Assembly: GCF_003065405.1 (NCBI RefSeq)
Contig: NZ_CP026947.1
Location: 124,001 to 188,000 of the forward strand
Direction of reading: 5' to 3'
Length of the DNA stretch: 64,000 bases
From: Corynebacterium yudongzhengii
Lineage (GTDB): Bacteria; Actinomycetota; Actinomycetes; Mycobacteriales; Mycobacteriaceae
A program made the position numbers and the translations under genes. Below, one piece after another: positions 57,565-64,000 of this stretch (position 1 is its first letter; each line of letters starts with the position of its first letter). The notes beneath the pieces were generated by a model that searched no databases, was not told the DNA's origin, and was given only the letters and a program-made list of their open reading frames with translations.

Positions 57565-57615
57565 GCGTGTGGGGTGGTTGGGTTGGTTGTTGCGGTCCTG
57601 CGGTCCTGCGGGGAA

Positions 57616-57712
57616 GTCGAAAGGAGGCGGTCGAAAGGGCTGCTGGTTTGGACTTCGTTTCGACCGCGTGGGACTCGTTTCGGTGGGGATGATTTCGACC
57701 AGCGTAAGCGCA
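57616..57712. repeat. Palindromic repeat, copy F (left arm diverged)
   Basis: The right part GACCGCGTGGGACTCG and TTTCGACCAGCGTAAGCGC is clear. The left arm is replaced by repeated GTCGAAAGGA and GGTCGAAAGGG blocks, resembling the rearranged interior of copy D. Confidence 0.7.
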
Positions 57713-57823
57713 ACATGGGGGTCCGGAGGGGCTGGCGCTTATGGTGGTCTGCCGGTCGCCCCATCTGTCCCATCGGTCACTCCTGTGGGGTCCCGCAGTC
57801 CGTCACGTCTACCCGGCCATGTA

Positions 57824-57921
57824 GCGCTATCGCTGGTCGAAAGGAGCCACTCCTAAAGGGCTACTCGTTTCGACCTCGCGAGACTCCTTTCTATGAGGGT
57901 CCTTTCGACCAGCGAAAGCGC
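57824..57921. repeat. Palindromic repeat, copy G (98 bp)
   Basis: Outer arms are GCGCTATCGCTGGTCGAA and TTCGACCAGCGAAAGCGC, with GACCTCGCGAGACTCC inside. It lies 112 bases after copy F between converging katA and mrpG. The bases from 57930 to 58003 are a C/A-rich run of AACCC(A)-type short repeats without a gene. Confidence 0.85.
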
Positions 57922-58003
57922 AACATGAAGCAACCACCAGCGCACCCGCCCCAACACCCCAAAAACCCCAAAAACCCGCAGAACCCAGAAAACCCAGAAA
58001 CCC

Positions 58004-58324
58004 CTACTGCTCGCCAGCGTTATCCACGACAGTCACGCCGTAGATCGAGCGCCCCAGGTAGTAGGAGCCGACGGATGCGACGACCCACACGCCGGCGATG
58101 GCGATCACGGCCCGCAGGGTGTCGTTGAGGTCGAAGCCGACGTGCGCCCAGTCCCACACCAGCTTGGCGATCACCAGCGCCGGCACCGCCACGCACACCA
58201 GCGGGCCCATGAGGTTCGTGCGTGTCAACGCGTCGGGCGCACGCCACTGCGCAACGACGGTGGATAGCGTCATGAACGCGGCGAGCACCACGAGGGCGGC
58301 GACAATGATTTCGATAATGGTCAT
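58004..58324 (-). CDS. mrpG: Na+/H+ antiporter subunit G (MrpG/MnhG)
   Basis: This 106-residue protein has three predicted helices and is the last gene of the mrp operon. It contains RAPDALTRTNLMGPLVCVAVPAL, the family's conserved D..R....N..G pattern. It is required for assembly of the multi-subunit cation/proton antiporter. The start at 58324 lies 4 bases after the mrpF stop. Confidence 0.85.
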   Translation of the reverse strand: MTIIEIIVAALVVLAAFMTLSTVVAQWRAPDALTRTNLMGPLVCVAVPALVIAKLVWDWAHVGFDLNDTLRAVIAIAGVWVVASVGSYYLGRSIYGVTVVDNAGEQ

Positions 58325-58328
58325 GGTT

Positions 58329-58601
58329 TTACCTCCTACCTCGGGAGATGACGCGCGACATGGACAGCGTCGGCATGACGCCGCCGACAAGTGCCGCGAG
58401 GATCGCGATCTCGTAGCTGATGAACGTTTCGTTGGTCACTGACCAGGTGAGATACAGCGCGATCATCGCGTAGAACACGAGGTCCGCGAGGACGGCTCGG
58501 CTGAGCAGGTCGGAGGTTTTGAGGATCATCACCACGCCGGCCAGAAGGCTGAGAGCCATCACGGCCATGCTGATCGTCAGTATCCATTCGAAAGGACTCA
58601 T
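58329..58601 (-). CDS. mrpF: Na+/H+ antiporter subunit F (MrpF/MnhF)
   Basis: This 90-residue, three-helix subunit contains VMILKTSDLLSRAVLADLVFYAMIAL, the typical DR.....D motif region of MrpF. It overlaps mrpE by four bases and is followed closely by mrpG. Confidence 0.85.
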   Translation of the reverse strand: MSPFEWILTISMAVMALSLLAGVVMILKTSDLLSRAVLADLVFYAMIALYLTWSVTNETFISYEIAILAALVGGVMPTLSMSRVISRGRR

Positions 58602-59032
58602 CGCGCCTTACCTTTCTTGTCCGCGCCCGGAGCTGGGCTGGTGTAGTCGAAGAACTCCGGTGCCAGCTCGCGGGCCGAGCCCTGCCCGGGAACGCCGTGG
58701 TCGATGTCGGCGACCCGGGGGCAGAGGCGTTCTTCCATGTCGGCGAGCGAGCGAGTGATGGCCGCCGGGTCATCGCCGAAGGCGTCCTGGACGAGCAGGA
58801 TGCGGGGCCCGCCGGGCTGATCGGGTTCGCGCAGGCCCAGCGAGAGCGTCGACGGGGTGGCGGTGATCGAGGTACTGAACCAGAAGATTTCCCAGTCGCT
58901 CGTCACGCGCAGCGGGTAGCGCACCACCAGCGGGCTGAAGCCGATGCCGGGGGAGAACGCGCGGAACGCGACCTGGAATCCGGCGACGATGATCTCCTTG
59001 ATCAGCCAGGGAATATACGTCACGACGTGCAT
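58598..59032 (-). CDS. mrpE: Na+/H+ antiporter subunit E (MrpE/MnhE)
   Basis: This 144-residue subunit has an N-terminal membrane segment (IPWLIKEIIVAGFQVAFRAF) and the MrpE core STSITATPSTLSLGL, the conserved T.TPGT-like motif. Its C-terminal ~45 residues are hydrophilic. Translational coupling with mrpF (4-base overlap) and mrpD (2-base gap). Confidence 0.85.
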   Translation of the reverse strand: MHVVTYIPWLIKEIIVAGFQVAFRAFSPGIGFSPLVVRYPLRVTSDWEIFWFSTSITATPSTLSLGLREPDQPGGPRILLVQDAFGDDPAAITRSLADMEERLCPRVADIDHGVPGQGSARELAPEFFDYTSPAPGADKKGKAR

Positions 59033-59034
59033 GA

Positions 59035-60567
59035 TCAGCGGTTACCTCCGGTGGGGTTTTCGGGGTCGACGACGCCGACGGCATCGTCACCGAGGACAGC
59101 CGCGGTGTAGGCCTCGACGTTGAGGAGTTGGTCGGTGGCGGTGTGCACGGCGTCGATAAGCGGCCCCGCCGCCACGAACATCCCCGCCGAGATCACCATC
59201 AGTGCCGCCGAGGGCGCCAGAAGCCGCTTGCGTATGCGCAGGCCCGCCGGCACGCCGCGCATCGGGCGACCCCAGAAGACCTTGCGCCAGACGCGCAGCA
59301 TCGCCAGCAGGGCACCGAACGAGGCGACGATGATCGCGGTGATGACCACCACCGAGCGCATATCGCCGGGTTCGGCGGCCGCGATCACTAGGAGCACCTT
59401 GCCCCACAGGCCCGAAAACGGCGGGAAGCCAACCACGGAGTACGCGCCGGCGGCGAAGATGGCGGCGGTCCACGGGTGTCGATGCGCCAAACCCGTCAGC
59501 CGCGCCAAACGCCCAGTGCCGTAGGTCTCTTCGATGGCACCGGCGTTGAGGATGAGCGCGCCGATCGTGATCATGTGGTGCAGCGTGTAGACGATGCCGG
59601 CGCTGAGCGCGGCGTGCGGGTTGTCCGGGGCGAAGGCGAACATCACGAGGATGAACGGCATGCCCGTGACCATCTGGTAGGCGAGGACGCGGCGGATGGT
59701 GTGTTCGGCAAGCCCGGCGAACGCGCCCAGGATCATGGAGACCACCATGAGGATGGTGATCAGCCAGGTGAACCGGTCGTCGAGGTCGAAGATGACCACG
59801 AAGATGCGGAAGAGCATGTAGACCGCGACCTTCGTGTGCAGACCGGAGAACAGCCCCATCACCGCCGCGGAGGACAGCGGGTAGGTGCGCGGCAGCCAGG
59901 TGTGCACCGGGAAGATGCCGGCCTTCGTGATGATCGCGATGACCACCAGCCCCAGCGCCACCAGCGCCGGGCCGCCCGCCGCGCCGACCCCGGCGAGCGC
60001 CGCGATGTTCACCGCGCCGGTGACCCCGTAGACGAAGCCGACGCCGACGAGCAAGAGCGTCGAGGCCGCGAGGTTCGTCAGAATGAACACGCGCGCGCCG
60101 CGCAGGCGGTTGCGCCCGCCGGTCATGGCCACCAGCCCATAAGAGGGTAGGAGCATGACCTCGATCATGACGAAGAAGTTGAACAGGTCAGCGGTCAGCA
60201 GCGCGCCGTTGACACCCGTGACGAGGATCAGGGTCAACGAGGCGTAGAAGCGGGAGTTGGTCTCCCCGGTGGCGGTGGCGAACCAGTTGGCGGTGGCGGC
60301 GACGATCATCGTCGTGACGATCATCAGCGCCGAGAACTGATCCGCCGCGTAAGTGATGCCGACCCCGGCCGGGTACAAACCGATCGTGTGGGCGATAGTG
60401 CCGTTCATGGCGGTGTAGGCGAACAGCCAGCCACCAGCGACGATCCCGACGACCGGCACCGCGATGTGCAGGATGTCGCGCAGGATTTTCCACGGGCTGA
60501 TGACGGCGACCGCTGCCAGAATCAGCGGCGTGGCGACGAACAGCGGCAGCGTAACCTCGGCGTTCAC
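59035..60567 (-). CDS. mrpD: Na+/H+ antiporter subunit D (MrpD/MnhD)
   Basis: This 510-residue NuoM/NuoN-like antiporter subunit has 13-14 helices. Conserved proton-path residues lie in LLTADLFNFFVMIEVMLLPSYGL (Glu on TM5) and AIITKAGIFPVHTWLPRTYPLS (Lys on TM7), with the histidine-bearing YTLHHMITIGALIL further on. It overlaps mrpC by four bases. Confidence 0.92.
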   Translation of the reverse strand: MNAEVTLPLFVATPLILAAVAVISPWKILRDILHIAVPVVGIVAGGWLFAYTAMNGTIAHTIGLYPAGVGITYAADQFSALMIVTTMIVAATANWFATATGETNSRFYASLTLILVTGVNGALLTADLFNFFVMIEVMLLPSYGLVAMTGGRNRLRGARVFILTNLAASTLLLVGVGFVYGVTGAVNIAALAGVGAAGGPALVALGLVVIAIITKAGIFPVHTWLPRTYPLSSAAVMGLFSGLHTKVAVYMLFRIFVVIFDLDDRFTWLITILMVVSMILGAFAGLAEHTIRRVLAYQMVTGMPFILVMFAFAPDNPHAALSAGIVYTLHHMITIGALILNAGAIEETYGTGRLARLTGLAHRHPWTAAIFAAGAYSVVGFPPFSGLWGKVLLVIAAAEPGDMRSVVVITAIIVASFGALLAMLRVWRKVFWGRPMRGVPAGLRIRKRLLAPSAALMVISAGMFVAAGPLIDAVHTATDQLLNVEAYTAAVLGDDAVGVVDPENPTGGNR

Positions 60568-60983
60568 GAGTTATGCGCCTCCTTCTGGTGCGCGGCGTCC
60601 TGGTGCACGGCGTCGCGCCCCAGGGTGGAGAACGGGTCGCCGGCATGGGTGTCCTGGCGGCGGGGGCCTTCGGCGCCTTCGGCGTCATCGGTGTCGTCGT
60701 TACGCCCGAGCGCCGCGGTGGCCAGAAGGATCGTGGTGGTGGCCATCGCGATGACGATGGCGGTGAGCACGAACGCCTGGGGCAGCGGATCGGCGGCGGC
60801 GCTCAAGTTGCGCTCGCCGGCGAAGGCCTCCCCACGCCAGGCGCCGACGCCGGCGGCGAGCAGCATCAGGTTCGCGGCGTGCGAGAGCAACGTCATGCCG
60901 AAGATGATGCGGACCATGCCGCGCTGGAACATCAGGTAGACGGCGCCGGTGATGAGCACGCCGATGGTGAGGGCGATGATCAT
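60564..60983 (-). CDS. mrpC: Na+/H+ antiporter subunit C (MrpC/MnhC)
   Basis: This 139-residue NuoK-like subunit has three helices, beginning LTIGVLITGAVYLMFQRGMVR, then GMTLLSHAANLMLLAAG. AFVLTAIVIAMATTTILLA follows and matches the ALVLTAIVIG pattern of MrpC. The C-terminal tail is hydrophilic. It lies 3 bases downstream of mrpA. Confidence 0.9.
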   Translation of the reverse strand: MIIALTIGVLITGAVYLMFQRGMVRIIFGMTLLSHAANLMLLAAGVGAWRGEAFAGERNLSAAADPLPQAFVLTAIVIAMATTTILLATAALGRNDDTDDAEGAEGPRRQDTHAGDPFSTLGRDAVHQDAAHQKEAHNS

Positions 60984-60986
60984 GGC

Positions 60987-63974
60987 TTAAGCGTCCTCCT
61001 TTCCATGCAGGCCCAGCTCACTGGCTGGGGTAGAGCCGCTTGCCGACGCCGCCTTCGCCCGCCCGCGCGCGAGCACGGAGCGCGGGGCGTCGGCGGGGTT
61101 GATGGGCTCGGGGTAGTCCTCGTCGGTTTCGGTGGTGCCCACCAGGCCCGGCACGAGCGATTTCTCGCCGTCGCCGCGGACGTAGTTGAGGTCCTCGAGG
61201 TAGCTGACGCCGGGGCGCAAGTAGCCGCCGAGGGCGTTGATGGCCATGGTGAGCATGCCGAGCACGGTGAGGTAGATGCCGCCGTCGAAAATCAGCGACG
61301 TGGTCAAATGCTCGCCGAGGATCTCGCCGTGCAGGGCGTAGAGGAAGCCGCCCTCGATCAGCCCGAGGAATCCGGAGGCGATCGCGACGATGATGCCGAT
61401 GCCGGTCAGCCACAGCGGGACGGTGCGGCCGACGACGGGGCGGTCGGAACCCTTGGACATATAGGACAGGCCGAAGGCCGTGGCCAACACCAGCGCGGCG
61501 ACGAAGCCGCCGCCCGGGGCCGTGTGCCCGCGGAAGAAGATGAGCACGGAGAGCACCATGAGCACCGGGATCACCAGGACGGTGACCTTGCGCAGCGGCA
61601 GCGAGTTGAGCTGAGACTGGCCGAAAGGTGCCGGGTGCAGGCCGCGGCTGAAGGGGTAGCGTGGCATCGTCGAGACGAGCGCGGCGAGCACCACCGCACC
61701 CATGCCGAGCACGGAGAGCTCGCCCAAGGTATCGAAGCCACGGAATTCCACGATGATGACCGCGACGATGTTGCTGCCGCCGGTGACATCGGGCGCGTTG
61801 TCGAGATACCACATGGCCAGCTCGGAGCGGTCGCGCCGGCCGAGCAGGGCGACGGTACCGGCGAACGCCGTGAGCCCCGCGGCGACGGCGAGGATGCCGG
61901 CGACGAGTTTGCGGCGGGGTGCGACCGTCGGGAAGTGGATCGGCTGGTGGCGGATGACCAGCATGATGACGATGACCGTCAGCGCCTCCACCAGGAACTG
62001 GGTGAGCGCCACGTCCGGGGCGCCGAGCAGCAGCATCTGCAGGCTCATGCCCACGCCGACGGTGCCGATGAGCACCGCGCCCGTAAGCCGCGAGCGCGAG
62101 AACGCCAGGCCGGCGACGGAGGCGGCGATAAGAAGGAGAGGCACGAGATCGAGGGGGTGCTCGAGGCCTTCAGCACGCGGGGCGGGGGTTACGCCGTCGA
62201 TGCCGGAGGTGGCGAAGGTGGTCACCGTGCCGAGGGCGATGATCAGCACCACGATCCACAGCACGTGCCGCGAAGGGTTGAGCGTATCGGCCATGCCGGC
62301 CAGCCAGCGCCCGCAGCGGCTGAAGAAGCGGTTGAGGCCGTGGAGGACGTCGTTGCCGGTCGCCGGCAGCAGGTCACGGGATTCGGCCGCGGCGAAGATC
62401 CGGCGGCGGGCAAACAGGGCTAAGGTGCCGACGACCAGCACCGCCACCGTAATCAGCAAAGGCGTGGTGATGCCATGCCACAAAGCCAGGTGGACGTGGT
62501 GGTCGGTCGGTGCGGCGATGTCGTTGACCGCGGCGCTAAACGGGGTGTCGAGCACCGGGGCGGCGAAGGCCAGCGGGATCGACATCACACCCGGTAGGGC
62601 AGCGGGCAGCCAGAGGCTGACCGGGGCCTCGTGGACGTTGGGCAGCGGGCGCGGGCCGTCGAAAAACGTGCCGAACACGATCTTCGCGGAGTACAAAAAC
62701 GTCAACAGCGCGGCCACGCCCGCCACCGCGAGCAGCACGGCGGTGCCGACCGAACCCAGCGGGGCATCCGTGAAGGCGGTGAGCATCGACTCCTTCGACA
62801 GGAAGCCGAACAGCGGGGGCACGGCGGCCATCGACAGCGCGGCGATGACGGTGGCCACGAACGTGCACGGCATCTTGCGCCACAGCGGGCCCAGGCGGCG
62901 GATGTCGCGGCTGCCGGCCTCGTGGTCGACGACGCCGATGAGCATGAACAGGCTCGACTTGAACAGCGCGTGCGCCAGCGTGTGCACGAGCGCGGCGGTC
63001 AGCGCCACCGGCGTGCCAATGCCGATCGTGGCGACGATCCACCCGAGGTGAGAGACCGTCGAATACGCGGTCAAATGCTTCAGGTCGGTCTTCTGGATGG
63101 CGAACAGGGCAGAGACAAAGGCCGTGCCCATGCCGACGATCACCAGCAGGAGGTTCCAGGCGGTGACGTCGGCAAAGATCGTCGAAAAGCGCAGCAGCAC
63201 GTAGACGCCCGCCTTGACGACGGCCGCCGCATGCAGAAACGCCGAGACCGGCGTGGCCGCGGCCATCGCCTCCGGCAGCCAGAAGTGGAACGGAAACTGG
63301 GCGGACTTCGTGAACGCCGAGACCGCGACGAGCACCGCCACCAAGGCCGTGAGCTGCGGGTTGTTCTCCCACGCCGGGGAGGCGAGGATCTCGTTGAGAT
63401 CGGTCGAACCCGCGGTCACCGCGGCGATGGCTAGCGCCGCCAGCAGCGTGAGCCCACCGAAGAACGTGAGGATCAACGTGCGCTGGGCGCCGGCCTCGCC
63501 GCTCGAGCCCGAGCGCGCGATGAGCATGAACGACGCCAGCGAGACCAGCTCCCACGCGACGAACAACACCAGCACATCGCCCGCGAACACCAAAAGCAGA
63601 ATCGAGGCGGTAAACGCGGTCATGAGCGTATAGAAGCTCGTATTCGACCGGCCCTTCGGCAGGTACGCGGCGGAATAGACGAAGACCACCGCGCCGATGA
63701 CCAGCGCGAGCAGGCCAAACAGGGCGGAGAGGGTGTCGGCGTGCAGGGATAACGCGACATCGGCACCCGGGCCCAAGACGTCCTTCGCCCAGACAAGGCG
63801 GTATGTCAACGGCTCGCCGGAGATGATTTCCGGCAGGGCACGGGCCAAAATGACCGCGGCGATGGCGAGCAGGCCGGCTAGCGGCCAGCCCGCGGCGCGG
63901 TCGAAAACGCGGACCCCCACTGGGGCGAGCGCGACCGCCAACGCTGCGATGACAACGACGGCTGCAAGCTCCAT
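60987..63974 (-). CDS. mrpA: Na+/H+ antiporter subunit A fused to B (MrpAB/MnhAB)
   Basis: This ~995-residue first gene of the mrp operon has an N-terminal NuoL-like antiporter module. It carries VAWELVSLASFMLIARSGSSGE, SAQFPFHFWLPEAMAAATPVSAFLHAAAVVKAGVYVLLRF (Lys/His proton path) and YSTVSHLGWIVATIGIG. It continues into an MrpA C-terminal domain and then an MrpB domain (VLIFFRGHTAPGGGFVAALVLATAFGL), so no separate mrpB exists. ATG 63974 is preferred, preceded by GAGGTG; GTG 63980 is an alternative. Only 26 bases of upstream sequence are in the window, so the promoter is not visible. Confidence 0.92.
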   Translation of the reverse strand: MELAAVVVIAALAVALAPVGVRVFDRAAGWPLAGLLAIAAVILARALPEIISGEPLTYRLVWAKDVLGPGADVALSLHADTLSALFGLLALVIGAVVFVYSAAYLPKGRSNTSFYTLMTAFTASILLLVFAGDVLVLFVAWELVSLASFMLIARSGSSGEAGAQRTLILTFFGGLTLLAALAIAAVTAGSTDLNEILASPAWENNPQLTALVAVLVAVSAFTKSAQFPFHFWLPEAMAAATPVSAFLHAAAVVKAGVYVLLRFSTIFADVTAWNLLLVIVGMGTAFVSALFAIQKTDLKHLTAYSTVSHLGWIVATIGIGTPVALTAALVHTLAHALFKSSLFMLIGVVDHEAGSRDIRRLGPLWRKMPCTFVATVIAALSMAAVPPLFGFLSKESMLTAFTDAPLGSVGTAVLLAVAGVAALLTFLYSAKIVFGTFFDGPRPLPNVHEAPVSLWLPAALPGVMSIPLAFAAPVLDTPFSAAVNDIAAPTDHHVHLALWHGITTPLLITVAVLVVGTLALFARRRIFAAAESRDLLPATGNDVLHGLNRFFSRCGRWLAGMADTLNPSRHVLWIVVLIIALGTVTTFATSGIDGVTPAPRAEGLEHPLDLVPLLLIAASVAGLAFSRSRLTGAVLIGTVGVGMSLQMLLLGAPDVALTQFLVEALTVIVIMLVIRHQPIHFPTVAPRRKLVAGILAVAAGLTAFAGTVALLGRRDRSELAMWYLDNAPDVTGGSNIVAVIIVEFRGFDTLGELSVLGMGAVVLAALVSTMPRYPFSRGLHPAPFGQSQLNSLPLRKVTVLVIPVLMVLSVLIFFRGHTAPGGGFVAALVLATAFGLSYMSKGSDRPVVGRTVPLWLTGIGIIVAIASGFLGLIEGGFLYALHGEILGEHLTTSLIFDGGIYLTVLGMLTMAINALGGYLRPGVSYLEDLNYVRGDGEKSLVPGLVGTTETDEDYPEPINPADAPRSVLARGRAKAASASGSTPASELGLHGKEDA

Positions 63975-64000
63975 CGGCACCTCAACTATCCACTTATTAC

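Overview
The window is high-GC actinobacterial chromosome and almost certainly comes from a Corynebacterium. Gene content and order match the conserved corynebacterial/mycobacterial backbone: wzm next to a class-V aminotransferase and a quinone oxidoreductase; tyrA-(associated protein)-tadA; tRNA-Ser/ffs/aspT/dnaX/ybaB/recR; gatD-murT/exonuclease/leuA; lysC-asd; sigC|katA; and an mrp antiporter operon. LysC has the 421-residue length known from C. glutamicum. I cannot name the species from the sequence alone.

Layout. 1-5.2 kb: end of a galactan-export permease gene, a class-V aminotransferase-like protein whose PLP lysine is replaced, a quinone oxidoreductase, tRNA-Ser(UGA), a GNAT protein and a GltS-type symporter. 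5.2-10.9 kb: two palindromic repeats, a molybdenum-cofactor cluster (moeB-like, moaE, mog/moaB, frameshifted moeA, divergent moaD), a holin-like membrane protein and an aromatic aminotransferase. 10.9-18.2 kb: tRNA-Ser(GCU), a secreted phosphoesterase gene with an in-frame stop, two identical tRNA-Arg(ACG) genes bracketing a dicarboxylate transporter and MgtE, decayed genes, and a two-repeat orphan CRISPR remnant of type I-E geometry. 18.2-31.8 kb: aldehyde dehydrogenase, lipoprotein, tyrA, tadA pair, CsbD, tRNA-Ser(CGA), an MMPL transporter, a queuosine set (tgt, queuosine-precursor transporter, gluQ) and a two-gene ABC exporter.

31.8-36.3 kb is the most disturbed stretch: a small secreted LGFP-like protein followed by a SUKH (SMI1/KNR4) immunity-type gene that has been hit three times, by two different IS256-family insertions and a one-base frameshift. 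The pieces rejoin in frame once both IS elements and one 8-bp target duplication for each are removed. 36.3-41.1 kb: tRNA-Ser(GGA), SRP RNA, aspT, a SUFU-like protein, dnaX and ybaB. 41.4-44.4 kb is a nest: a palindromic repeat is split by an IS110-family element, and that element is split between its ribosome-binding site and its transposase start by a second, almost identical copy of the defective IS256-family element seen at 33 kb. 44.4-55.8 kb: recR, gatD-murT, a degenerate DnaQ-like/BRCT protein, leuA with a leucine-codon leader peptide and hairpin, a DMT transporter, lysC-asd, a YkvI-like membrane protein and sigC. 55.9-64 kb: katA, two more palindromic repeats, and the mrp/mnh operon (A-B fusion, C, D, E, F, G) on the minus strand.

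Functional threads: aspartate-family, leucine and aromatic amino-acid synthesis (aspT, lysC, asd, leuA, tyrA, pat); queuosine salvage and modification; lipid-II amidation (murT-gatD); ion homeostasis (mrp, mgtE, gltS). Overlaid on this is a dispersed ~98-bp palindromic repeat family, seven copies here, one of which served as the landing site for an IS110 element whose upstream non-coding region is a candidate bridge RNA.
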